From contig NZ_PJIK01000007.1 in assembly GCF_002929275.1 (NCBI RefSeq), forward strand, positions 1-64,000: a stretch of 64,000 bases of DNA, given 5' to 3'. The first letter of the stretch is position 1. Every line of letters begins with the position of its first letter. Position numbers and translations under genes: made by a program. The stretch comes from Arthrobacter sp. ZGTC131 (GTDB lineage Bacteria > Actinomycetota > Actinomycetes > Actinomycetales > Micrococcaceae). The notes beneath the pieces are model-generated. The model did not search any database. It saw only the letters and a program-made list of their open reading frames with translations, and was not told the DNA's origin. Positions 43,658 to 51,373 of this stretch are shown one piece after another.

Positions 43658-44566
43658 CTACTGGATCGGCGCGGACGCGAGTGTTGTCAGCGCGTTCAGC
43701 ACGGGAGCAGAGACGCCTGATTGCTCGCCGAGACGAACAATTGCCCCACCGATGTAGTCGGCCTCCGTACGGCGCCGTGCCTCCCGGTCCTGGAGCATTG
43801 AGGTCTTGTGCTCACCGGCGTACAGGTAGGCGTTCTCAAGGGCGGCGTCGACTCGCTCCGCGGACAGGTGGACACCCTGGGTATTTGCCACGGCAATTGT
43901 CTCGTCGACGACGCGGGCCACGAGTTCTCGGGCCGGGGCGCTCGCTCCAATTTGGCCTACGGTTTGTCCTGTCACGGCACTGAGGGTGTTCAGGGCAGCA
44001 TTGAAGGCAAGCTTTTCCCAGATGGGTTCCTGGATGGCTTCCTTGGCGGAGGCATTCAGTCCTGCCTTGTTGAGGATATCCACCAGCCTGCGGAGGAACG
44101 GCTCTGTTGTGCCGGTCCAGGTGCCTACCCGCACCTTCCCGCCGGGTCCGGTGATGATGTGGCCCTGTTGTTCAAGATCAGCGGTAAAGTCAGTAATGCC
44201 GGCCAAGGTCCGCTCAGGTGTGAAGGCGCGCGCCAGGATGTCGGCATTTCCGAGGCCGTTTTGGAGCGTCAGGCCGAACGTTGTCCCGGAAATCAGATGC
44301 CGAACGGAACCGACAGCAGCCTCCGTGTGAAAGCTCTTGGTGAAGACGATAATGAGCTCAAGCGTTTCAGTGAAGTCGGCCGCCGTTCCCGCCCTGACAG
44401 GTGTGTGGCTCGTCGCTCCCTCTGATTCCACAGTGATTCCACGGGAATTGAGGGCTTGAATGGTTGCAGGCGCCGCATCAATGAAGTAAACATCGTTGCC
44501 TGACAGCTGCAGCCTGCCACCAAAAAGCTGGCCCATTGCACCTGCACCAAGAACACCTATTTTCAA
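43658..44566 (-). CDS. 2-dehydropantoate 2-reductase family (ketopantoate reductase)
   Basis: A 302-residue protein with the NADPH-binding GVLGAGAMGQLFGGRL, the LIIVFTKSFHTEAAVGSV strand, TLQNGLGNADIL (family signature), the catalytic Lys in IWEKLAFNAALNTLSAVTGQ and the C-terminal MLQDREARRRTEADYIGGAI. These blocks fit PanE, which reduces 2-dehydropantoate to pantoate. It lies 27 bases downstream of the TDT transporter in a thioesterase-SDR unit, so it may be a paralogue acting on another 2-keto acid rather than the vitamin B5 enzyme. I therefore leave the gene symbol empty. Confidence 0.86.
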   Translation of the reverse strand: MKIGVLGAGAMGQLFGGRLQLSGNDVYFIDAAPATIQALNSRGITVESEGATSHTPVRAGTAADFTETLELIIVFTKSFHTEAAVGSVRHLISGTTFGLTLQNGLGNADILARAFTPERTLAGITDFTADLEQQGHIITGPGGKVRVGTWTGTTEPFLRRLVDILNKAGLNASAKEAIQEPIWEKLAFNAALNTLSAVTGQTVGQIGASAPARELVARVVDETIAVANTQGVHLSAERVDAALENAYLYAGEHKTSMLQDREARRRTEADYIGGAIVRLGEQSGVSAPVLNALTTLASAPIQ

Positions 44567-44593
44567 AGCGGCCGGTTTCAGGAAGCAGGAGCT

Positions 44594-45631
44594 TCACCGC
44601 ACTTCTGTGCTCTGTGGTGCGGAGAGTCTCGCTGACTTTGGGGCGATGGCTGTTGGGACGGTGCGGGCGGCAATGACCAACGTGAAGGCCGTTGCGAGGC
44701 CGAGAATCGTCCACGCGTAAATTTCCCGGCCGGGGAGGTCGGTTGTTGCAAGCCAGCGGATGGAATAGTTCGCGGTGGCACCAACGGGAAAGGTGAACAC
44801 CCAAAACATCTGCGTGAAGGGAAGCTTGCGGTACTCGGGGAGGAGCATGACCTGCGTCAGCGCCATGATCACCAGCACGCCTGTTAGACCAAGCTGGACG
44901 GCCCCCACAGGTCCTGGATGTGACAGCATCCAGGCAATGTTGGCCGTTGCGGGCGCAGCCAGGTACGCGGACAATCCGGTCTTGGCGGCTGCTGTCAGCT
45001 CGCCGCCGGTCATCAGCCGGACGGTGACGACGGTTCCTACGACCAGCCAGAAGAACGCGCCAATGCCAAACGCGGCCATGGCTGCATCACGGGCGTGGAT
45101 GCTTGAGAATCCGATGCTGGCAACGAAGAATCCGGGCACGACGGGCAGCAGGTAGCCGGGATGGATGGACTGCATGGACACCCCGCCGGTGACCCAGTGG
45201 GCGAGGAGCTGGGCGGCGACGATGGCAAGGGCGGCAATGAAACCCATGCACAGCCAGGCGCCCCATGGCGGCAGATACTGGCTGTAGTGGGACGAAAGCA
45301 GGATCCCCACTAGCGGGATGAAAGACGCGAAAGGCCCCGCCACTTCGTGTCGCAGGTCGGCCCGGAATGCTCCTTTCCGGCGAAGGCCCCGAAACACGTA
45401 GACGGCGGTCAGGATCAGCCACAGCGAGCTGGCTGCCCCGTATAGGATGTCCTCCGGCCACATCGGGGACCCGAGAGAGCTCCTCGCGGCGGACCAACCG
45501 CCGCCAAGACCGGCAAGCCCCAAGGGCATGCCGAAGCGGCTTAACGCGGGCATTCCCGAAAGGGGGGCCGGGGGCAAGGCGCGATCCTGAGCGGCAGGCG
45601 TCAGGGCAACGGCGGTGCCGGTATCAGTCAC
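44594..45631 (-). CDS. TDT-family transporter (SLAC1/TehA-like)
   Basis: The natural start is GTG at 45631, forming GTGA with the thioesterase stop; the frame is open further upstream but only as a shadow. The 345-residue product has a short soluble N-terminus and about ten hydrophobic helices, for example GAWLCMGFIAALAIVAAQLL, ARDAAMAAFGIGAFFWLVVG and TQMFWVFTFPVGATANYSIR. The FWVFTFP motif in a late helix is typical of tellurite-resistance/dicarboxylate transporter (TDT) proteins, related to plant SLAC1 anion channels. It likely exports or imports a carboxylate or anion used by the neighbouring enzymes. Confidence 0.78.
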   Translation of the reverse strand: MTDTGTAVALTPAAQDRALPPAPLSGMPALSRFGMPLGLAGLGGGWSAARSSLGSPMWPEDILYGAASSLWLILTAVYVFRGLRRKGAFRADLRHEVAGPFASFIPLVGILLSSHYSQYLPPWGAWLCMGFIAALAIVAAQLLAHWVTGGVSMQSIHPGYLLPVVPGFFVASIGFSSIHARDAAMAAFGIGAFFWLVVGTVVTVRLMTGGELTAAAKTGLSAYLAAPATANIAWMLSHPGPVGAVQLGLTGVLVIMALTQVMLLPEYRKLPFTQMFWVFTFPVGATANYSIRWLATTDLPGREIYAWTILGLATAFTLVIAARTVPTAIAPKSARLSAPQSTEVR

Positions 45632-46152
45632 GTTGTCAGAGCGCCCGGTTGGTGGGGGAAGATGAGCAGCGTGCTCGTGGCGGTGGCGAGGAGTTCTCCG
45701 TCGGCCGTGCTGAGGCTGCCTTCGGTGAAGATCACCCGCGGGCCGGTTTTTACGACTGACCCCTCTGCGCGCAGAGCACCCTTCTGAAGCGTGATGGGTC
45801 GCAGGTACTTGACCGCCAGGTCGATAGAGGTGTAGCCGATCCCTGCTTCCAAGGTACTGTGTGCTGCGCAGCCGAGCACCGTGTCGAGGAGCGTGCAGGC
45901 CAGGCCGCCGTGCACCATTCCGAGGGGGTTGTAGTGCGCTTCTCCCGGCCAGCACCGGAACTCGACGTGTCCGTACCTCGCATCGACGAGATCGAAATTC
46001 ATGAGGGAAGCGATCGGCGGCGGCGCAATGCTGCCGTCGCGGAGGCCGGAAAAGTAGTCCAGACCCGACAGCCGTGGCAGCTGTTCGAGCGCGATTACCG
46101 GATCAATCCAGGTGAAGGTTTCCGAGCGTTGCGCCGAGCTGTTGGTTGACAC
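45628..46152 (-). CDS. PaaI-type hotdog-fold thioesterase
   Basis: GTG at 46152 has AAGGAGG 8 bases upstream, better than the ATG at 46203, which merely overlaps the SDR stop. The 174-residue protein has the hotdog signature GEAHYNPLGMVHGGLACTLL with the catalytic Asp region in LLDTVLGCAAHSTL, followed by SIDLAVKYLRPITLQKGALR and TGPRVIFTEGSLSTADGELL. Such proteins hydrolyse acyl-CoA thioesters, often of aromatic or branched acids. It is coupled to the TDT transporter downstream. Substrate unknown. Confidence 0.87.
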   Translation of the reverse strand: MSTNSSAQRSETFTWIDPVIALEQLPRLSGLDYFSGLRDGSIAPPPIASLMNFDLVDARYGHVEFRCWPGEAHYNPLGMVHGGLACTLLDTVLGCAAHSTLEAGIGYTSIDLAVKYLRPITLQKGALRAEGSVVKTGPRVIFTEGSLSTADGELLATATSTLLIFPHQPGALTT

Positions 46153-46199
46153 CGGGGTTTCCTCCTTAGAGCTCTGCAGGTCTTCAGGGTTTGTCGCGG

Positions 46200-46916
46200 T
46201 CATACCGGGGTGTTGGCTGCCAGTACAGGGTACAGATCCGAGATCGAGCCAGACAGGCCGCGCTTCACTCCGGCGCTGATTTCGTCCACGATGACCTCGT
46301 AATCACCCTGTTCGAGCCCATCGAACGACTTCCGCGCGACTTCCTCTGGGGAGGCCTTCGGGGCATTCACGCCCTTGGCCATGGCTGTGTCCATGTAGCC
46401 GACGTGAACACCCGTGACCTGCGTGCCTTGGGGGGCCAGTTCCACGCGGAAGGAGTTGGTCGCCGACCACAGCCCGGCCTTTGATGCACTGTAGGCGCCG
46501 GTGAGTGCGATCCAGCTGAGCACCGAGTGGATGTTGAGGACCGCTGATGTCCCGCTGGCGGCGAGCACCGGTGCGAATGCCTTGGTCAAGGCGACCGGTC
46601 CGAAGAAGTTGGTCTCCATGACCTCACGGATCTTCTCGTCGGGGAGTGCCAAGAACGTGTCCGATTCGACGCTCATGCCGGCGTTGTTGATCAGAACGGT
46701 GACGTCCTGGGCCTGGGTAACGGCGGCCCGGATCGAGTCAGGGTTGGTGACATCGAGGGCGAGGGGGACGACCCGGGAGTCGTTCCACACTTGCGGGCGG
46801 CGGGCTGTCGCGTACACCTTCGCAGCACCCCGGGCGAGGGCCTGTTCCACGAGCTCGCGGCCCAGGCCTCCATTTGCACCGGTAACGAGGACGACGGCGC
46901 CAGATAGCAGTGGCAT
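46200..46916 (-). CDS. Short-chain dehydrogenase/reductase
   Basis: The 238-residue SDR has the cofactor motif VLVTGANGGLGRELVEQALA, the NNAGM element, catalytic Ser in NIHSVLSWI and the YSASKAG Tyr-x3-Lys. It is the first gene of the SDR-thioesterase-TDT-PanE-like unit and diverges from the hxlR gene across a palindrome likely to be the HxlR operator. Family members reduce carbonyls or oxidise alcohols with NAD(P)H; substrate not predictable. Confidence 0.88.
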   Translation of the reverse strand: MPLLSGAVVLVTGANGGLGRELVEQALARGAAKVYATARRPQVWNDSRVVPLALDVTNPDSIRAAVTQAQDVTVLINNAGMSVESDTFLALPDEKIREVMETNFFGPVALTKAFAPVLAASGTSAVLNIHSVLSWIALTGAYSASKAGLWSATNSFRVELAPQGTQVTGVHVGYMDTAMAKGVNAPKASPEEVARKSFDGLEQGDYEVIVDEISAGVKRGLSGSISDLYPVLAANTPV

Positions 46917-46985
46917 GGATTCTCCTGATCTCAGAAAGGCGGCGACGCGGTTGTCGTGACCTCAGAGCATCAGAGTAGCCGAGTA

Positions 46986-47002
46986 AGTTGGATTTTCCAA
47001 CT
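46986..47002. promoter_or_regulatory. Palindromic operator in the sdr/hxlR divergent region
   Basis: AGTTGGA-TTT-TCCAACT has perfect 7-base arms and lies between the divergent SDR and HxlR-type regulator genes, 40 bases from the regulator start. The location fits autoregulation and control of the SDR operon. Confidence 0.6.
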
Positions 47003-47041
47003 GACTTGTATACTTGGAGAAAGTACGAAAGCAGGTGAACG

Positions 47042-47524
47042 ATGAATCGGCCGACCGACAAGGCAGTAGATGCGCCCAGGGCGTGTTTCATCGCGGCGGG
47101 GCTCGACGTGCTCGGGGAGCGGTGGGCGCTGCTGGCGCTTCGCGAGATGTCCTTGGGCGTTCACCGGTTCGATCAGATCGCGCGTAATACCGGCGCGTCC
47201 CGCGACATCCTGGTGGGCCGACTGCGCACACTCGAAAGCCAAGGCGTGATCGAGCGCGTCCAGTACTCCGAGCGCCCCCCGCGCTACGAGTACCACCTCA
47301 CAACTTCCGGGGCCGAAGTCGCGCCCATCCTCATTTCACTCGCAGCGTGGAGCAGTACATGGATGCGCGACGAGACACCCCGTGCCTCCTACCGGCACAG
47401 TTGCGGGGCCGACCTGAAACCGGTGGTGTCGTGTGCGGAATGCGGTGAGGAGTTCACCCCAGGAAGTCTGATGCTGGGACCGCTTGTGTCAGCGGCCGGT
47501 ACGGACCCGCCGTCCGACCAGTAA
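47042..47524 (+). CDS. HxlR-family transcriptional regulator with C-terminal zinc ribbon
   Basis: A 160-residue protein with the HxlR winged helix: GLDVLGERWALLALREMSLG, FDQIARNTGASRDILVGRLR (recognition helix) and IERVQYSERPPRYEYHLTTS (wing). A C-terminal tail has four cysteines, HSCGADLKPVVSCAECGEEF, a likely zinc ribbon seen in some actinobacterial members. HxlR proteins sense reactive electrophiles, oxidants or ligands. The tail and the thiolate cluster hint at redox sensing. It is divergent from the SDR operon and followed by a strong terminator. Confidence 0.88.
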   Translation: MNRPTDKAVDAPRACFIAAGLDVLGERWALLALREMSLGVHRFDQIARNTGASRDILVGRLRTLESQGVIERVQYSERPPRYEYHLTTSGAEVAPILISLAAWSSTWMRDETPRASYRHSCGADLKPVVSCAECGEEFTPGSLMLGPLVSAAGTDPPSDQ

Positions 47525-47538
47525 GAACAAAAACCGGA

Positions 47539-47576
47539 CAGAGGACGACGGCGGAACCTCCCGCCGTCGTCCTCTG
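47539..47576 (+). terminator. Strong terminator after hxlR
   Basis: CAGAGGACGACGGCGG and CCGCCGTCGTCCTCTG form a perfect 16-bp stem with a 6-base loop, 15 bases after the hxlR stop. Confidence 0.9.
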
Positions 47577-47944
47577 GCCACCGTTGCGCCCGGCTTTCCG
47601 CCGGCTGCCATCTGCTCCAGTCTGGCCACCAGTCGAGTCGCCGCACGAGGCCACGCGCTGCCGGGTCCAAAATGACACGCTTGACTTCCAAGACGAAGTG
47701 CCCATGCCCTATGGTGTGCCAAAGCAGACAACGACATTCGCGGCCAGGGTCACCATGACTTCTCCTGCTCTCGCCAGCGCCCGCCCGCGGCGGACCCTGT
47801 CCTTTCTGGAACCGACGGCGTCCCGCCTTTCCCCCGACAGCGCTACGCCGGCCGCTACCGGTACGCGTCGCCCGCCGGGGAGCCGCGTCCAGGCGCTAGA
47901 AACTACTTTCCCGTTAGCAACGGATGGCCTCAAGGGGATAGCTG
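47577..47944. other. No supported gene
   Basis: A stretch with only shadow frames between the hxlR terminator and the thiolase relic. Confidence 0.4.
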
Positions 47945-48236
47945 TGGAACGAAGTCGTGCGGCGGGCCTGCCACTTCTTGAGACAGGATGACCGAGCGGG
48001 ATGGCCCCGCCGTGTTGGTTGATGATTTCCTGGTCCATGCCGAGTTCGCGCGGGACTGGGCGGCAACGGCGGCGAAGGCTTCGTTGATCTCTATGGCCGA
48101 CAGGTCCGCCGCGCTGGTCTTGATTTTTTTCAGGGCTGCGGAGATGGCATTGGCCGGTTGCTTTGCAGAGCAGCACGTCAGGCCCCGCTACGAAGGTGTG
48201 GTCTTTGTCGTCTACTCCTGGACGCCCGATATCCGC
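47945..48236 (-). pseudogene. Thiolase (acetyl-CoA acyltransferase) fragment, frameshifted
   Basis: Translating the minus strand across 48236-47945 recovers thiolase C-terminal landmarks in three frames. VDDKDHTFVAGPDVLL gives way to QPANAISAALKKIKTSAADL and IEINEAFAAVAAQS (the NEAF active-site motif), then to a shifted GMDQEIINQHGGAIPLGHPV (the GGAIxxGHP motif with catalytic His). The preceding two thirds, including the first catalytic Cys, are absent. At least two frameshifts are needed, near 48175 and near 48050. It is a relic, possibly of the beta-ketoadipyl-CoA or acetyl-CoA thiolase class, and is the only trace of the lower aromatic pathway in this window. Confidence 0.75.
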
Positions 48237-48337
48237 GTTATAAAAGCGAAAAGTGTATCAAGAACCCTGCCTTATATCTGCTGATCGGGCTCGTGATGCA
48301 CGCCCTTCAGCTTGGCTTTACAGATGCTGTGCAGCGG

Positions 48338-48949
48338 TCAGCCTTCGATTCGGACGGCCTCCACGACATCGTCGGCATGCAGTGAATGTACTGTTGCCTG
48401 CCAGGATTCGTAGCGGCCGTAGTTCGACGGATCCAGCATGAACTCCCAGCTGTCCTCGAGTTCTGTCCGGACATCCGCCGGCCAATGCCGGTATCCCGCA
48501 TCCGGCGCCACCCCGGCTCCGCGGACGCGGCCGTCGACGTCCTCAAAGATACGGTCCAGCCGGGCACCGTATGCTTCGTCGCTCTCATCGGGGTGCTCAA
48601 TAATCAATGGATGCCGGTTCAAGACGGCATGCCAGTCACCAAAATGCGACAACAGCACCCGCTCCCGCGGCACCCTGCAGGTCAGCAGAACCTGCCCTGG
48701 AGTGAGCCTGCACAGCTCCACGAACTCCTGGCGCCGTATCCGCGCCCAGAGCCAGATCGCTCCGTCACCGAACGTGGGCAGCCGTGCAGCCATCTGCCGG
48801 AACATCCAGTCGTAGCCGTCCGGGTGCAACGGCGGTTCAGCCAGGGCCGGGTCGGGCCTGAGCATTCCGTTGGAAAGGAGCGCCCCTAACGCCTCCGCAG
48901 TCTGGATCGTGTGCAGGAGGATCCGGTCCTCCGAGATGTCGTGGCGCAT
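48338..48949 (-). CDS. DUF3841-domain protein
   Basis: I use the ATG at 48949; the open frame extends about 19 codons further. The 203-residue product reads LHTIQTAEALGALLSNGMLR, GYDWMFRQMAARLPTFGDGA, IWLWARIRRQEFVELC and VPRERVLLSHFGDWHAVLNR, ending in WEFMLDPSNYGRYESWQATV. This W-rich pattern matches the DUF3841 family, whose members show a fold with ADP-ribosyltransferase-like features; that link is an inference from general knowledge of the family. No partner gene is adjacent. Function unknown. Confidence 0.72.
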   Translation of the reverse strand: MRHDISEDRILLHTIQTAEALGALLSNGMLRPDPALAEPPLHPDGYDWMFRQMAARLPTFGDGAIWLWARIRRQEFVELCRLTPGQVLLTCRVPRERVLLSHFGDWHAVLNRHPLIIEHPDESDEAYGARLDRIFEDVDGRVRGAGVAPDAGYRHWPADVRTELEDSWEFMLDPSNYGRYESWQATVHSLHADDVVEAVRIEG

Positions 48950-49659
48950 GCGCCCCGGCGGGACGGCCCCGGCGGGGCGGGCACTTCGAATCGGTATTGC
49001 AGGCACCGGACAATCATCGCCGAGAGCACCGACATAAGAACGCCCGGGGAGTCCGCTGGAAGTGAAAGCGGCAAAAGGGGAGTCAGCTCGTCGGCGAGCG
49101 TGGGAAACCGTGCCGCTCGGCCTTCGACCACTGTCGCTCCTGGAAGGCGCGCCTGGTCATGCACGCTTTTATTCTTTCGGCCATGACATGTTCGAAGGAC
49201 GCACAACGCCATGACGCTCGTTGGCTTCCGGCCGGCAAGCAGCCCCGGACGCCACTGCTTGGTCTTGGTAATTCGCCGAGCCTTGGCGAAGACATCGGGG
49301 CTTAGCGGTTCCCGGTGGAATGAGGGCGCAGCATGCTGGGGATCCCCGCCCGCAGTGGTGCGGCATATCGATGGAGCTCAGACCAATGCGCAAAGAGGGT
49401 GTGCACAATGTGCACACCCTGGGCTTCGGATTCAGTTGTACCAGCTTCGGACTGGGCCGGATTGGCGATTTTTTCGGGAGAGGGGCGGATTCTCTGGGGG
49501 AGGAGTCCCACCTCGGGCAAGCAGACCCCGATCATATTCGCAGCCGATCAGTTGCAGCACAATTCCATAACGGGCCATAACCGTGGCGTCGCCCTCGGCA
49601 ACGGCAAGCGTGCTTCACCCAGGCGCCGCCATTCACCGTCCGGCGCTTTTCAGGGCCGA
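48950..49659. other. Gene-free stretch with a large palindrome
   Basis: No convincing gene in about 700 bases. Frames on both strands are Arg/Pro-rich shadows. The only structured element is the 25-base palindrome at 49396-49420, a diverged copy of which recurs at 58752. Confidence 0.45.
49396..49420. repeat. 25-base perfect palindrome, copy 1 of a dispersed repeat
   Basis: AGGGTGTGCACA-A-TGTGCACACCCT is a perfect inverted repeat. Its 19-base core GTGTGCACAATGTGCACAC is identical at 58752-58770. Flanking bases (GGACTGGGCC and CGGATTGGC) are also similar in the two places, so a longer element of perhaps 60 bases is duplicated. Confidence 0.75.
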
Positions 49660-50589
49660 TCAGGCGCTCCTGACGGACTTCCATTGCTTCAGCCGCTCGG
49701 CAATGAGCGCCGCGCGCCTTTGATCGTCGCGACCGTCCATAATGCCCATGTCGTCCGGGTCGGCGCGCCACCAGACACCAGCTGTCCGCGCATTCACCTG
49801 CGGATCTGTATCAGCGCGAGCCGTGAAGTACCCGGATGCGCGGTCACCGGCTTCCAGCCGAATCTCGCCTACTCCCTCCAGCTGCGGCGCGTTGGGATCC
49901 AACGGCCGCTCGCCCTTCCAATAGAAGAAGACGCCTGTGGACCCTTCCCTCTCCTTCACCGCCTCGCTCCAGTATCTTGCTGACAGACTTCCGTCCTCTC
50001 GCCACGCGCGGCCCGTCAGTTCCAGCGCGCCGTTGCGATCACGCGAAATCTTCAGGAGGCTCACGGCATCAGGCTCCTTTGCGGTGCGCTCCGTCAAGGA
50101 GAAGTGCCACCACGCGCCCTCGATGCGCGTAAGGCGACCCTCGTTCTCGATCGCCTTGCGGATTTTCTGGTTGATGGTTCTCATTTCGGACGCTGTCATC
50201 GCGCTGGCGTAGCGGATGCAGGTGAGGCCGAGGAGATCGCTCGGAAGCTTCGCCCCGCTTGCATGGAGAATAAAGGTTCGGCGCATACCGAGCACGCCGC
50301 CGAAAAGGCCGGCCTCGAACACAACGTTATCCCGCGGAGACGCCTGACCCGACTGAGGCTCGGAAGACGCTGACAGGCTCACCGTCGTCCAGTCGTCCTG
50401 TGCAAAGACAAACGCCGCGAAATCGACCTCTTGCGTGAGCTCTAGGAGGCGTTCCAGTGTCGACGTTCCCGGATTGAAGGATGTCGTCCAGGGTTCGACA
50501 CGCGCGACGTCACTCAGACCGCGAGTGAGTGCCTGAAGCAATTTCTCCTGTTTCCCTGACGAGCCCAAGAACATTCGAGGCTTATCCAT
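49660..50589 (-). CDS. TIR-like effector protein with C-terminal beta-rich domain
   Basis: The ATG at 50589 has a strong GGAGG 6 bases upstream, preferred over the ATG at 50634. The 309-residue protein begins with a TIR-like nucleotide-binding domain of the CAP12/Pycsar-effector type (PF10137-like): RMFLGSSGKQEKLLQALTRG, VDFAAFVFAQDDWTTV, and RDNVVFEAGLFGGVLGMRRT, where the FEAG Glu is the expected NADase residue. Residues about 165-309 form a Trp-rich beta domain (GAWWHFSLTER, ALELTGRAWREDGS, TGVFFYWKGERP, GVGEIRLEAGDRASGYF). This could be a ligand-sensing barrel. Such TIR proteins deplete NAD+ in anti-phage systems. No nucleotide cyclase is adjacent, so if this is an immune effector its sensor is built in or encoded elsewhere. 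Confidence 0.8.
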   Translation of the reverse strand: MDKPRMFLGSSGKQEKLLQALTRGLSDVARVEPWTTSFNPGTSTLERLLELTQEVDFAAFVFAQDDWTTVSLSASSEPQSGQASPRDNVVFEAGLFGGVLGMRRTFILHASGAKLPSDLLGLTCIRYASAMTASEMRTINQKIRKAIENEGRLTRIEGAWWHFSLTERTAKEPDAVSLLKISRDRNGALELTGRAWREDGSLSARYWSEAVKEREGSTGVFFYWKGERPLDPNAPQLEGVGEIRLEAGDRASGYFTARADTDPQVNARTAGVWWRADPDDMGIMDGRDDQRRAALIAERLKQWKSVRSA

Positions 50590-51233
50590 CGGTTCCTCCA
50601 GGAAATCCGCCAGCGCAACGTCTATGCCCGACACGCATCGCGATTGATTGATCGTATCACCGCCGATTCTGTCAAACGGTCTTGCACCATTCTGGCACGA
50701 AGCCCGGATAGAGGGTGATGGCCGAATTTCATCGGATCAATGTCCTAACCAACAGAGCGGCTCGATGCCTGGATGAGTCAGCACGAAGCTTTCCTCAACG
50801 AAGAGCCGATTATGAGAACGTTCATTACGGATGACAGCGCTGACATTTTTTTGCAGGACTGGGGGACAGACGGCGGTGGCAAGAACCTCGCCGTGCAGTT
50901 GCCCCGATTCCCGGACGAGCTCGACGGCTTTGAGGTGTCCACTACGTGCCAAATTGACCGCGTCACGGCTTGTTTCCACCTCGAGTCCTTGCTCTCGCAG
51001 ACGACGCGCGAGTGCATCGCCGCTAGCCGAAGCAACGCCTGACCTGCGAAAGCACGGCAAAACGCCTATGGACGGGTTCTCTCATCTGTTTGAACTCGTC
51101 CTACTTCACGACCGATGTCGAGCCATATGTCGGCCGCAGATCCCGTCGGTGGCAGTTCACATGCCCATCGCCTGCTGGAGACTCTACTTGCTGCATCGGC
51201 ATCAACTTCTCAGTACGAGATGTCCTTTCGTCC
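50590..51233. other. Gene-poor stretch holding a possible hydrolase stub
   Basis: Between the TIR gene and the flavoprotein promoter no full gene is evident. The frame starting at 50812 reads MRTFITDDSADIFLQDWG, like the first residues of alpha/beta-hydrolase chloroperoxidases, but the similarity ends within 25 residues. A minus-strand frame (ALARRLREQGLEVETSRDAV) is also coding-like but unassigned. Both are treated as remnants. Confidence 0.4.
50812..50880 (+). pseudogene. Possible 5' stub of an alpha/beta-hydrolase gene
   Basis: MRTFITDDSADIFLQDWGTD matches the opening strand pair of haloperoxidase-type alpha/beta hydrolases (typically S-T-F-x-T-x-D-G-x-x-I-x-Y-x-D-W-G). No nucleophile elbow or later motif follows, so at most a truncated remnant remains. 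Confidence 0.3.
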
Positions 51234-51260
51234 TGTCACAAGTTTGAGGGCTACCCGGTC
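51234..51260 (+). promoter_or_regulatory. ECF41-type promoter of the flavoprotein gene
   Basis: TGTCACA-N16-GGTC, followed by TTAGTTGG, ends 113 bases upstream of the flavoprotein start. It has the same spacing and flanks as the promoters at 55640 and 56571 and fits the published ECF41 pattern TGTCACA-N16-CGTC with one base changed. Confidence 0.7.
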
Positions 51261-51373
51261 TTAGTTGGTGAGGGACCGGAGGACAAGCTGCGCCGATGGA
51301 ATTCAAGATGACAAACCGGCGCGCGCCTCAAGGAATCTTAACTTTAGGTATCTCGAGTGAATGGAATGTAGTG

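Noticed and set aside
47988-48284. 98-residue plus-strand frame
   Set aside because: It lies antisense to the thiolase relic, which explains the coding-like composition.
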